Origin: Acanthaster planci
Taxonomy: Eukaryota > Echinodermata > Asteroidea > Valvatida > Acanthasteridae
Length of the DNA stretch: 64,000 bases
Direction of reading: 5' to 3'
Assembly (NCBI RefSeq): GCF_001949145.1
Contig: NW_019091432.1
Coordinates: 1,723,278-1,787,277, forward strand
In this document: positions 52,501-62,300 of the stretch, one piece after another
Position numbering within the stretch: position 1 is the stretch's first letter
How the letters are laid out: each line of letters begins with the position of its first letter
The notes under the pieces: generated by a model
Databases searched by the model: none
What the model was told of the DNA's origin: nothing
What the model saw: the letters and a program-made list of their open reading frames with translations, nothing else
Program-made: the position numbers and the translations under genes

Positions 52501-55500
52501 AGTACCTGAATATTTGATCCATTATCGAATATATGAGAATATCATTTTTCGAATTAGAATAATCAAATGCAAAATTCATGAAAAGGAAGTGAAAATTTTC
52601 TTTTGTTTTAAATGAGAAAAATTGCTCTATGGAGGTTTGTATCGAAGCAGATTCAAATGAAAAGCGATAGAAATCCTACAATTCAAGAAGTACCGGCAAA
52701 TTATTCATTAACCTATTTAAAAGGAATAGAGATTTTCAACAGGGCTAGAAATATTGTTCATCTCCTAATTAAAATCTTGCTAAATCATGACTGGAGATAC
52801 TCCTAGCTTTGAGAAGCTATTATAATGTACAATTGTGTGCATTAATGCAACTGATTTTGTATATGTTTTTTTCATCCATAATCTGCGGGTTGGTATGACA
52901 GAATATTCGGATAATCGATCAAATTGAAAGTCTAATATTCAAAAAGCGAATTATTAGAATTGACCCAGACCTATTTATGTTTTATTTATCAGTAGAATTG
53001 AAAATTTTACACTGTAAAAACTTCCCATCTCAGCAAACTAATGATTTTTAGAAGAAATTTATTCTTGGATATAAGGAAATAACCATTTATAATGTCTCCA
53101 ATAGCCACCGCAGGGGCAAGTAAGGTTACTTGTGCACTGTATGTGGAACTTTCATTAGCTTGAAATCCGGATAACTCAAATTTTTTATCCATTCCCCTGA
53201 GGTTCGAGCTATTTAGAGTTTACTTTATAAAGCTTGGTCATATGCTGAAGGAGAGAGAGACATTTGGCAGTATACTTTAAATGATATTTGTACATCCATG
53301 AGAGACCATAAAAGTGGTGCACCGTCATCACACTGTGAATGGGCGTGTATTTCACATGTTGCCAATCTGCTTTTTTCTTTTAAATTCTGTATCTGTGAGT
53401 ACAGTGTGCAAGCTTCTTCCGAAAGCTTTGACCTCAAAAGTGGCCGTGGTAACTTACATTGCTAGGTTGGGTAACATTTGAGAAGTGCACCCTCTTTAAT
53501 TAATGGCTTCCCTGCAGAAGTCTATTGGTGCCAGGCAGAATGAGGGATGAGTTTTACACCCCAGATTAACTCCGAAGTCTCCTTGATTACTCAACCTAAA
53601 AAATCGGACTTATTCTACTGCGGGCCATTCCCGTCAGTATTTCTGGGTTGGCAATGTAACTTGATGAAATTGCAGTTTCTTCATGATTATTAAACTTGCA
53701 AATGGTATGGACAGAATGCACTCAAATTACTGGTCTAAACAAGCCCTGTTCCGTGCAATTGTACACAATTACCCCCCCAATTGTTTTCTACATTGTGTAA
53801 ATTGATCCAGTTAATGGATACTGCAGTTTGAATCTTTCATAAGTAAATTTAATGTTTTTATGATTTGGTACGTGTAACTTGAGTATGCAGTCTTGTCTGC
53901 CGAAGGCTCGTTGTAGCGCCCTCTTGCATTGTGCACAAGGCATATAGTATCACGTTGAAACATTGCGATTGGAGGCCAATCGAAGCAATCCCACATACAC
54001 AAGGCAGCCCTGCACCTGTGCCTCAGGGCACCCTTTTTATATTCTGTGGTTCTCATATCATTTTTCAATTGAGGGAGGGTCCGTTGGTGGGAAAAAAAAA
54101 ACATTCCTCAAAAAAAAGAATCCATGCTGCTGCCATATACGTAGATGACTGAATAAACCAGGCAAAGTGGGCTATTTATACATGTGACTTGTTTTTATAT
54201 TGAGTGCCATTAGTGTCTTTGTTTCTAGCTGGGAGTACAGAGAAATATTTTTATTAGTACACAACACAATGCACAATACATGTACATGTACCTGGTGTCA
54301 AGCATCAGCCACACATAACCCGTCAGCTGTGATCAGACCAATTGCAGGTTGATGTCAGCCATCCTTTGAATGGGCCGCTGGCAGGGAAGGATTCATTTTC
54401 GCTATGGTCAAATTTACTCTCCAGGCAGATGAGGCCAATTTGATAAGTGATCATTTATCATCTACTGGTCAGATTTGGCTGGTACTCTGGACATATTTTT
54501 GCATAGGTTAGCATAAGTCAACCAGTGGATAACAAATGGTCACATAGAGAACTTGGCCTGTGAGGACTTTGGTGCATCTTCACTCTTCGTCTTACTCTCA
54601 TGATTTTTATTAAAGAAAATTAAAATCCCTTGTGTCCATCAGGTGAAGGATGTAATAGAAAAAAATCATCAGTTCTCAAAATATGCTTAACAACTTGACG
54701 GAAATGATAACAGTGTTTGTTGCATTGATCAGATAAGAGATTCCATTTACTCCTGTGCAAGCGCTATGAAATGTGCATCAAAATTAATTTCGGAGAAAAA
54801 CAGCTGGGAATTTTTTGGTTCATGCACAGAGGGCATCTAGAGTCCTCATAGAATGTTCAACATGACAGGTTGTGTCATGGAAGGCTGGGCTCCTTGACCT
54901 TTTCCTGGAGCCACATGATTGAAAAACGTGCCAAGGATCCTTGCGCAGCACTTTATGAACCCGCGGCAAATTAAAAGCAACATTCATCAAAGTGGTCTCA
55001 GCATGAGGAGACAGTTACTTCAGGAGTTTGCGTTGTGGACTGGATTGATATGTTATCTAAAAATAAAGAACTACTGTCCAGATTACTTGTAAAGTTGGCA
55101 GTTGCAACGTGAGAACTGACCTTTTGACACTTATATCATTTTATTGGCTGAGGATGAAAAGTGCACTCAAGTTTGGTGCCACTCCGGGAAAGCTTTGTAT
55201 GTACATGTACCTGTAGTCTGAATTTGACAGATGGTGCTTGAATTTCTCTCTCTTTTTTTTTTTTAAATGAAGTGAGTGAAATTCTTCACATGAGTTTAGA
55301 GCTTTTAATGACACCCATTTCTCTACAGAAGTTAGAATCCCTGGCATTATTGGTTGTTTGCATAGAAAAAACGTGTCAGGGTGGTTTGGAGTGTACATTT
55401 GTAATTGAAATATTCTGGATTTATTTGGACAAATTGACCTTAAGCTGATGTTGGAAAAAGCAGAATTGACAGAAATTCCCGGTGCTGCTTCTTTTTCATT

Positions 55501-58500
55501 TTCAAAATTGATGATCACATACATGTAAGCAGTGCAAATCATTCAAGTCTGAGAAATATGTGTGAGCAATTTATCACTGATTTTTTTTTGTTTTCATTCG
55601 TGGTCATCCGCATCTTGCTGTGAAATAAGAAATGAGTGCAATCAAATCTTGAAAAAAAAGAGAGGCAGGATTCTGCCAGATTGCTTTGCTGGAGTATTGT
55701 GCCTGCTGCTATCCCATCCATCATCATCAGGCACTCTGCATGCAGGAAACCTGAAGAATGTCAAATCCTGCCTGATTACTTGCAGTATTACATATCCAGC
55801 TGTGCTGATTGCTGATATCACAGGGGTGTGATGTTATCTGCAGGGATGGGAGTCTTCCTGCAATAGGCTGATCTCAGCCTTCCCCCCCCCTCGTTTTTCT
55901 TTGTACCTAAACTTTCAGGCAAAAAAGTCTAATCCCACGTAAAGCTTTCTGTCTGTATCAGGCGTGGATAGGATGCCTCAAGTAGAAAGATTAAAACCTG
56001 TTAGTTTAATAACAAACAAACGAACAAGAAATAAAATTATGACATGGACCCCGAACAAAAGAGCAGTTAGCATTGTTAATTAATTACAGGTACTTAAAAA
56101 GCATCACGTGCTTTCTCCTGCTTTGTGCTAAAAACTAATTTTCCAGCCATTTTATGGTGTTGATGTGGTTTAAATCGAAAGAATTAGAAGATGTTCATAT
56201 TGAAAGTAGGACCGTGCGGAATATCAGAATATTCAATTGATTATCGAATATTCGAATGGTGTTTTTTGAACTTGAATATTCAAATACAAAATTCATGAAA
56301 AAGAAGGGAGAACTTTCTGTAGTTTTTAAATGAGAAAAATCGCACTATGGAGGCTTGTTTCAAGCAGATTCAATTGAAAAGCGACAGAATAATATACAGA
56401 TATCTTCAACAATTCAAAAAGTAAATTATTAAAAACTTTGAAAGGAAAGGAAATTTTCAACTGGGCAAGAAGTCTTGTTTGTCTGTTAATTAAATCTTAC
56501 TAAATTGCAGTGGGAGATACATGTAGAAGTGAGAAGCCTGCTGATGGCTGGTAAAACTACATGAATGACCGACTCTCTTTGCAAAAGTAAAAGAAATTAA
56601 CCAAGTGTGGAAACATCTTTCACAGCAATCGAAACTCTGAGTAATATACGCTTTACTATCAAATAAAAGTAAGTGGGCAATCATACATTTTGAAATAAAA
56701 TCTTACATTAACTAAGGGTGCTACATGTATTTCTGTCATCTGCTGTTTTGGCGATCTGTGCAGTTGATAATGTGAGTGCGGTCTGTATTCTCCAATGCCA
56801 GTGCTTGTCACCGCTCCAAACGGAAACTAGTTCCCTGAAAAGCAAAACACAAGGGGCTGCATTTGCAATCTTTTTGTGTTGGGGATATATTTCTGTCAAC
56901 TTCTTCCAACAATTAATTTGGTCAGGAAAAATGCAAGGGGAAGAAAGTAACCCTGACCAGTTTGTATGCGGTTGACCTCTCAGATCTTAGTGAGAAGAAA
57001 AAGTGGAATACCGATGATGCCAAACGAATATCTTGAAAATAATTTCTTGAAAGTGCCATCCCCCTGATTGGATGCAGGGAAGATCAAAGGACAGGCCTCC
57101 ATGTGGGGAAGCAATCTGGCTTAGTGGCAGACTTGGCGTAAATATTCACAATTCATTTTTGGCTGAGCTCCTTGTCACGCAGGATCATTATTTAATCTGG
57201 TTGGAGTCACTTCCGAGGCACAGGAGACTTTCAGTTTGGCAGATCAGGAGATACCTTAAAGGAGCATCTTAGAATTCTGGTCCAGTTTTAAGGGAAAAGA
57301 AGAGTTGAGGAAGGCCACACAAAGCAGTCTTAAAATGTTGGTTGCCTTATTGCATATTGTCCAAGTACATGTATATGCTTTCAGGAAGTGACCTTTTAGG
57401 TGTTTCTCATTTTCATTGAGGGTCTGAAAGTTTTACCATGCGTGGTTTCAAGTTTACTAGAAGGCAAAAAACACTGTTGTTTACCTTGATAATCTTGACA
57501 CTACTGCAGAGCTTTTCATTCTGTTCAAGGAGATTTGAGTTGTGAAAGTTCACCTTGTAATATTTTAATGAACCATAATGTATTGTAATACTCCCTGCTC
57601 TCTTTTTTTTTTATTCGTAGGAAAAATATGCAAAGCTCAATGCCAAACCTGATACCCCACCCACCGGTAGCCCCAAGACAGAGACACCTCCCAAGAGCAC
57701 CATCGACCAGTCCTGGCCCAAGGCCTCTGAGGAGTCTGTCTTGAAGGAGCTGGACCAGTCCAAGTGCAACGATCCCCTGAAGCGATCACAGAGCTCTGTT
57801 GAAAGCAGGCCTCGATACTCCGACCCCACCAACTCGTCTTCCTTGTACTCTCGGACCATTTCAGTGCAGGCGCCCTCGGCACTGGACCAGCCGGACCACT
57901 CGTCCCAGTTGCTGACGTCAAAGAGAAAGAATGAGATCCCATCTAGCCTGTCTGCCAAGTCCATCCGATCGGACGAGGATGTCCGATCGGCCTCGCAGGC
58001 TAGGACACCCCAGGACACGGAGACCCCAGCCGACTTGCAGGGAACCAGGATGTCCTCACGGTTGCGGTCACGCATCCGCGCCTCAGACACAGGCATCTCA
58101 GAGCTGTCCAAGATGGGTGCGGCCCAGGCCCTGGGGATACAGAGAAGCCGCAGTGACGTCGTGATCAACCGGTCAGCCTATACACCTTCTCCACCAGAAC
58201 AACAACAATGTCAACTCGGATGTGCCTGGGCTGGGGAGCCGCGGGGACCCGCAGCGGCGGAGCTGGCGGCTACGTAGCACCCAGGAACAACCGTTGACTG
58301 AACTCCCCTCCCCGCAGGAGAAGTCGCCACGGGAAGTACTCTCTCCAGCCTCTTCCTCACAGTCCGAGGACAGCAGGACATTTGGCAGAGAGCGGTCAAG
58401 CACTAACGAGTCTCAGTCCTCAGTGGTCAGTACTGGGAGCCAGTCTAGTGATGATTTTGAGAGACTGGACCACCCCAAAGTGTCAGGATTACGTGTGAAC

Positions 58501-59370
58501 AAGGTGAACGCTCAAACACTAGAGGAGTTTTAAATCATAATAATTTCTAAACATCGTTTGCATTCCTTTTCTTTCTGTCCAATTTCTCTTGTTTCCAAAG
58601 TTACATTTTCTGCTTGGTAAAAATGTGATCGAAAAAGGCTTGTCCCATTTTCTCAATTCCTTAAGCTGATTATAAAGCACTGTACTGCCAGTCAGCTGTC
58701 GTATTCAGGAAACAAATGCAAGGTGGTAGCATGCCATGAGGGTGGTGAGGGAAGGGGACACCTCCCCCCGGGGAAAAAATTTTTTAAAAAGGTAAAAAAT
58801 AAAGGAAAAGGAAAAGGGAAAGAAAGGGGACGAAACTGACCAATTTGCTTGAAACTGTCTCGGAATTAACACCCATCCACCCTTAATTGTTTGTGAGTTC
58901 ACTGCTGATGAGTACTTGGCTCTCCTCTTCCATATTCCTCCTTCCAATAAACTCCTGGTGATGCCCATATGCTATGCAGACACATGGATAGTATCTTTGC
59001 ATCACATGCTCTTTCGACTAACTTGTAGAAACGCGTGTGCACCTTGAATGAAAGACTGACATGCCTGCAAGTAAGGTGCATCTTTAAGTGTGATTGCAAA
59101 ATTACATGTAAATACATGTACCCACTCCAAGTAGTTATGTACCGTTCATGTCCTTGTTTAAGGATTATCTAAAGACTAGTCCAGAAGAAATTGACCTAAT
59201 TTTGCCACTGACCAATTATGCAGGCAATGCTAGATGGGGATTCACCATCGCCCAGCAAGAGGACAATAGATCGGAGGAAACAAGCCAACAGCAGACGCAG
59301 CCGACACACTGTGACCATAGACAGCAGCATGCACGTCATGCCATCCAGCGATGAAAGCGAAACAAACAAG
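19398..59370 (+). CDS. MPRIP: MPRIP/outspread homologue, 5' portion (gene span; seven exons, continues beyond window)
   Basis: Seven exons join to about 527 codons. Residues 18-35 hold MCKNFQPNMFNKTKCQNC, the conserved N-terminal motif of MPRIP and Drosophila outspread. Exons 2-5 form one complete PH domain (CGYLFIAPG, KWQRRCFILYENGELAYAL, TGQKFSLGI, FIRAETREEKDRSWLETL). Exons 6-7 form a Ser/Pro/Arg-rich linker. In vertebrates MPRIP binds RhoA and the myosin phosphatase targeting subunit, and places the phosphatase on actin stress fibres; the second PH domain and coiled coil that belong to the family must lie to the right. Introns are 4.2, 13.5, 4.1, 9.7, 6.2 and 0.7 kb. All phases agree (0,0,0,2,0,0) once one extra base in exon 6 is allowed for. 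Identification is secure; exact function here is inferred from the family. Confidence 0.92.
19551..23785 (+). other. MPRIP intron 1
   Basis: The intron runs from GTGAGT to ATCTAG and is 4.2 kb long. It opens with a cluster of TACATG motifs (19691-19759). I see no exon or recognisable gene inside on either strand. Confidence 0.6.
19691..19759. repeat. TACATG-motif cluster
   Basis: About 70 bases are built from ACATGTAC and TACATGTA words, which are self-complementary. This is the first and one of the densest of the many such clusters found from here to the right edge. Confidence 0.85.
23786..23866 (+). CDS. MPRIP: MPRIP homologue exon 2, start of PH domain 1
   Basis: This 81-base exon, phase 0 at both ends, has acceptor AATCTAG and donor GTAAGT. 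It encodes KPKKVLLCGYLFIAPG and LDPENPISRTR, the first strands of the PH domain, aligning with GGWLLLAPDG and the following NPVHRSR of vertebrate MPRIP. Confidence 0.92.
25700..25734. repeat. TACATG/TACACG cluster
   Basis: A 35-base run alternates TACACG, TGCATG and TACATG words. Further short clusters follow at 25790 and 25890. Confidence 0.8.
29326..29444. mobile_element. 119-bp MITE, copy 1 (Harbinger-like ends)
   Basis: Inverted ends GGCTGCATCCGAA and GGCCATGTCCGAA enclose a 119-base element with internal self-complementarity around TAGACCTAGC. It matches the copy at 38356-38474 at about 107 of 119 positions. The flanks (GTA, ATA) do not form a clean target duplication. Confidence 0.75.
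35237..35497. repeat. Local tandem duplication, about 175-bp period
   Basis: Positions 35237-35321 and 35412-35497 share a block running from GGTACCC/GGTGTACCC and TACATG through ATGGCTTTATGGCTG to ATCAGTCTGCTGGCC. The copies differ at many points and by short indels in A-runs, so the duplication is old. Confidence 0.65.
37375..37440 (+). CDS. MPRIP: MPRIP homologue exon 3, PH domain 1 core
   Basis: This 66-base, phase-0 exon follows TTCTTTTAG and precedes GTAAGTTG. It encodes KWQRRCFILYENGELAYALDDG, which aligns nearly residue for residue with the KWQRRFFILYEHGLLRYALDE segment of vertebrate MPRIP. Confidence 0.95.
37727..37902. mobile_element. Possible MITE with CAGGG ends
   Basis: The left end reads CAGGGTCGCGAG and the right end, inverted, CAGGGGTGTGAG. 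The 176-base interior repeats ATTTCAGCTTTTTTT-like phrases. Flanks TAATCA and TGATCA could be an imperfect target duplication. The CAGGG terminus would suit hAT elements, but the expected 8-base duplication is absent. Confidence 0.4.
38356..38474. mobile_element. 119-bp MITE, copy 2, with TAA target duplication
   Basis: This copy has the same length and ends as 29326-29444 and is flanked by TAA on both sides (38353-38355 and 38475-38477). A TAA/TTA duplication with GGCC ends is typical of PIF/Harbinger non-autonomous elements. Confidence 0.8.
39834..40072. mobile_element. 239-bp Harbinger-like MITE with 42-bp inverted repeats
   Basis: The ends begin GGCCGTTTTCCAATAC and GGCCCTTTTCCAATAC; 36 of the first 42 bases match in inverted orientation. 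TAA flanks both sides (39831-39833 and 40073-40075). There is no coding content. Confidence 0.85.
41494..41645 (+). CDS. MPRIP: MPRIP homologue exon 4, PH domain 1
   Basis: After the acceptor GGACACAG this 152-base exon encodes 50 codons and leaves AG. It includes VPQGVINMYQC, TGQKFSLGI and FIRAETREEKD, matching the PQGTINMNQC, TGQKFSL and FIRAETKE segments of vertebrate MPRIP. Donor AG|GTGGGT. The purine-rich run just after the donor (AAAAAAAAAAAAGAAGG) is intronic. Confidence 0.95.
41646..51321 (+). other. MPRIP intron 4 (9.7 kb) with assembly gap
   Basis: The intron contains the 478-base gap and several TACATG clusters (43892-43910, 46101-46140, 50164-50180). It would not need to contain coding sequence, since exons 4 and 5 join in phase. 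No gene was recognised. Confidence 0.6.
42814..43291. other. Assembly gap (478 N)
   Basis: The sequence is unknown here. It lies inside MPRIP intron 4. Confidence 1.
51322..51421 (+). CDS. MPRIP: MPRIP homologue exon 5, end of PH domain 1
   Basis: Acceptor CCTTTATAG. The first base completes AG to AGT (Ser), then WLETLSEYPEINKENERLK: the C-terminal PH helix with its invariant Trp, aligning with SGWLEMLMVYP of vertebrate MPRIP. A basic, Gln-rich helical run follows (KQRQQKLAAQHAARE). Donor GAG|GTTAGT, phase 0. Confidence 0.95.
51939..52290 (+). mobile_element. tRNA-derived SINE
   Basis: The head has an RNA polymerase III A box (TGGCCTAGCGG, 51947-51957) and a perfect B box (GGTTCGAATCC, 51991-52001). 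A central region with CTCTCACCACCCAGGAGTAA and GGGTACCTG is typical of SINEs in marine deuterostomes. The tail is an ATT-rich microsatellite (ATTATCATTATTATAG). The ends are approximate because I could not identify target duplications. Confidence 0.9.
52388..52458. repeat. Near-perfect palindrome, about 34-bp arms
   Basis: Arms centred on 52423 (GACACAC-T-GTGTGTC) extend outward through ATTCTTCC and its complement to a T-run and A-run, with a few mismatches. There is almost no loop. The stretch lies between the SINE and the hAT element inside the Tigger-like element. Confidence 0.85.
52480..52973. mobile_element. Non-autonomous hAT element with perfect 8-bp target duplication
   Basis: The element is 494 bases, begins TAGGGCTGTG and ends in the inverted form of TAGGTCTGGG. 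It is flanked by TTTATGTT on both sides (52472-52479 and 52974-52981). An 8-base duplication with TAGGG-type ends is characteristic of hAT transposons. AT-rich subterminal repeats (ATTATCGAATA and relatives) occur at both ends. No transposase frame is present. Confidence 0.9.
56207..56545. mobile_element. Truncated second copy of the hAT element
   Basis: It begins TAGGACCGTGCGGAATATC and matches 52480-52815 through AAAATTCATGAAAA, ATGAGAAAAAT, ACTATGGAGG and GGAGATAC. Similarity stops at about 56545, before the 3' half, and no second terminus or target duplication was found. It is therefore a 3'-truncated relic. Confidence 0.8.
57621..58503 (+). CDS. MPRIP: MPRIP homologue exon 6, Ser/Pro-rich linker, with a one-base frameshift
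   Basis: Acceptor TTATTCGTAG; GAA follows the GAG of exon 5 in phase 0. The frame runs through EKYAKLNAKPDTPPTGSP and long Ser/Arg-rich stretches (RLRSRIRASDTG, IQRSRSDVVINRS) to a stop at 58275. A second frame, open from 58165, continues with NNNNVNSDVPGLGSRGD and SSVVSTGSQSSDDFERLD to the donor AAG|GTGAAC. The exon is 883 bases; 882 would keep phase 0 with exon 7, so one extra base lies somewhere between 58165 and 58277, most likely near the AACAACAACAA run. This part is the inter-PH linker, probably disordered and heavily phosphorylated, as in relatives. Confidence 0.88.
58504..59223 (+). other. MPRIP intron 6
   Basis: A short 720-base intron with GTGAAC donor and TTATGCAG acceptor. The exon 6 frame stays open for nine codons past the donor and stops at 58531. 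Two AATAAA-like strings follow (near 58798 and 58946). Confidence 0.7.
59224..59370 (+). CDS. MPRIP: MPRIP homologue exon 7, basic linker
   Basis: This 147-base exon, phase 0 at both ends, encodes 49 residues: AMLDGDSPSPSKRTIDRR, a basic run KQANSRRSRH, then TVTIDSSMHVMPSSDESETN. The SPSKRTIDRR stretch resembles the SPHRRAKSLDRR segment that precedes the second PH domain in vertebrate MPRIP. Donor AAG|GTAAGAG. Confidence 0.9.
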
Positions 59371-62300
59371 GTAAGAGACGGGCGGAGTTGGCTGGTATTG
59401 TCCAACTGACATTTGGATGAATGTACATTGTAATTCTGAAGTGTGATATTAGGACAAGACCTTGAATGTTGTGGGATGAAGGCAGCTGACTAGAGGGTGT
59501 CACTCAGCAAGTTTTTTTTTTTGTTTTAGCCTTACTAGAATTTTTTGTTTATATTTCATCGGCCATGCTAACAGTGACAAGTTTACTTGATACTTCCATT
59601 TGTATTAAGAAAACTGTGTTTAGAATTTGTGCTGGGTCAAAAAAATGGAGCCTTCTCAATTCATGAAATTTGAACTAAGATTTAGCCGTTTCGGTTTTCC
59701 AATAAACCTTGGCCTATCTACCATAAATGGCTGTACTTATGATGGATGGACAAGCATAAAGGAAAAGGTCCTTTTGGATAGTGTTCTAATTAAAGCAAGA
59801 TGGCTTATATTGCTGGGCAGTCGAGCTGGGAACAAGACTGCAGGCTGGATGCACTTTACTGGTTTTTATAGTGTCATATAATTATCCCCTAGTGACACGC
59901 AGAAAAACTGCATAATTGTCACAGTGAATACCATACCGGGGAAAACATTTACCAATTCTGAGAGAAAAATGCACCTGTAACTTCTGTTGAATGCATACGT
60001 GTACATGTACCTGAAAAGTAGGTACACGATAGCATTATAACACTTCTGCACAAATATTCTGCTGGCAGTTTGGCACAGGTGGCTTGGCAAGATACAAAAT
60101 AAACCAGCATTTGCTCTGCCGTTGCATTTCCGTTACCTGGTCTATACACGTACATTTGCCTGTTGTCAGTCATAGGCTAATATCATTTTTCTTTAATTTT
60201 ATTTTGAAAAATTTCCTTTTCAAGCAGCTGGGCTTTACAGAGGTACATGTAGTACTTCAAGCACTTGAAGATTGACAGTCATTGTGCTTTTAACCAATTA
60301 AAAAAAGAGAAGCATTCTCTGAAAATGGAACAGGCCAGGTCAAATACCCCCCAAATGAATGTGTGTGCATGTAGCATGACTGCTGTACACTGTATGCATT
60401 TGCATATCAGATGTTACGCTGTCAGGTACTTTATTGCGTCATTCACTATCTGTTCTCTGTCAATGCCCTGTTTATGTTGAAAATGGGAGCTTGTGTCATC
60501 CATCTTGTTGAATGCCATGAAATTTCTAGTGATATTGTCATGAATTATGAAATGGGTGGTTTTGCCTGCTTGGGGAATGTGTGTGTATTCGACTACACGC
60601 ATGAATAATTTTGTCCAAGTGCATCATATGCATTAGCCCACACCAAACGAGGCTCACTAAAGAAGGGCAGAATATATCTCTGATGCAGTTGCCATGTCAA
60701 TAACTCATCAACCAGAGCTTAAACCTGTTTGGAAGCTGTCACAAGAGGGCGTTGTTTACCAACTCTGTGATCAGGCTTGACCACAGGGTGAATGCACGGT
60801 ATGCAGGTCATTCACAGTGATGAGTTGTGTAGTGGGAACATGGTATTGAAAGATGGAGGAATGAATCAGTGTGACTGGGGGCTGTGTGAAATAACAAGTG
60901 TCAGATTGATTTGCATATACTTGTAGATGTGAAGGGTACAAGTGAAAGCACATGCACTCTGAAGCATATTTGCAACACAGTGAAGTAATGTCTTGTTGGT
61001 GCTTCAGTGCCAGATAAAATGGGGTCCTAGATGTCCATGGTTTAACAATCTTCAGGTACTCTGTATGTCCGAGGGGTGTTTCAACCATTTCATGTCAAAT
61101 ACGACAAGTCAGTGCCAGCCCAGATCATAAGATTCAAGTCCATCCGTTCTATAGTGACCGTCCCAGCGTGGACCACATGGTGCTTTGTTTTTCAGTAATT
61201 TTAGTTTTCAGCCATTTCCACAAACTGATCATGTTAATCCTCGGAAAAAGTGCCATCCCTCTGATCCGAAAATTTGTGATTTGAAGGTTGTTTTCAAAGT
61301 CTGGGATTTCTTCCGTTGTACATGTACCGGTAAGTTGTACATGTAGTTCTCTCCATTTTGCATGTAGATTTGCAAGTTGAACTCAGAAGGTTGACCAGAA
61401 ACCTAAAAAGACAGATTTTTTTTCTCCTCATAATTTTCTTCAATCAGTTTCAAAGAATTGGAATTAAACTTTTTTTCAGTAGAATTTGACAAAAAGTGAA
61501 ATTTTTTCACACTTCATATTAAACTGCAGTGGCTAGCAGGTAAATGGGTGTGTGTGTATCATATATTTGTCCAGCACACGTGCCATTTCAATTAAAAAAC
61601 CCTGACTTTGTGCTGATTGATTTTTGCCCAAATTTTTTGTTTGATTTTTTGTGGTTTGTGGATTTATTAAATTCTATTTTCCTAGCCGATTGTCACTTTT
61701 TTAATCTCTGACTTGGTAAGGGACAAATAATTTATTAGACATGCTCCATTTTCACGGAATATCATTAATAATGTGAAAATGCACCTGTTGTTGGGAGTGA
61801 AATGTGAATGGCAGAGACCACTCTACTGGTACATGTACAGTGTATGCCAGACTATTAAACCTCGGAATATTTTGTTTAATAATAAATTATGATAATACCT
61901 GAAGCATGGATATCTGTATGTACATGTAGACACTGAAGTGAAGAACTACATTTAATATATGGACATACATGTACAGTGAACGTCCTTGCATGAAATGACA
62001 TTCATTTTTTACTCACTTGAACGTTTGTTGAAATGTCAGGTGGCCCATGACAAGTGTATTGGTGCATGTAACTACAGTACATGTAATATCCAAGCTTGGG
62101 TAAATGCCAGTGGCTTGGAGTCACAGTGGAATCCTTGGTAGTGGCTGGCCAGCCAGCCAAAGCCAGTTCTCATAGCATTGTGTGTAATGTAAGCCACAGC
62201 CAAGTGAGTCAGACGCGGCCTTAAAATTAAGCCACTCCTTCAACTCCAGCAGAATCTCGTCGTAAGTCCATTGATCACTACTCAGATTTGCTGGAAGGGA

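Larger units (their letters stand above)
51785..53225. mobile_element. pogo/Tigger-like element containing nested insertions
   Basis: The left end CAGTAAACTCTCAATAACTC and the inverted right end AAGTAAACTCTAAATAGCTC match at 17 of 20 bases, and TA flanks both sides. Those are the marks of the pogo/Tigger branch of Tc1-mariner. The 1441-base span includes a SINE (about 51939-52290), a hairpin (52388-52458) and an hAT MITE (52480-52973). Removing these leaves only about 500-600 bases, so the host element was itself a short non-autonomous one. Confidence 0.7.
51422..57620 (+). other. MPRIP intron 5
   Basis: The 6.2-kb intron is repeat-rich: a pogo/Tigger-like element containing a SINE, a hairpin and an hAT MITE (51785-53225), and a truncated second hAT copy near 56207. 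No further exon was recognised. Confidence 0.65.

Noticed and set aside
57611-58168. 185-codon open frame on the minus strand
   Set aside because: It is the antisense of MPRIP exon 6, whose GC-rich codons keep other frames open.
58222-58533. Separate gene starting at GTG 58222
   Set aside because: It is the continuation of exon 6 after the one-base frameshift, and its composition matches the linker.
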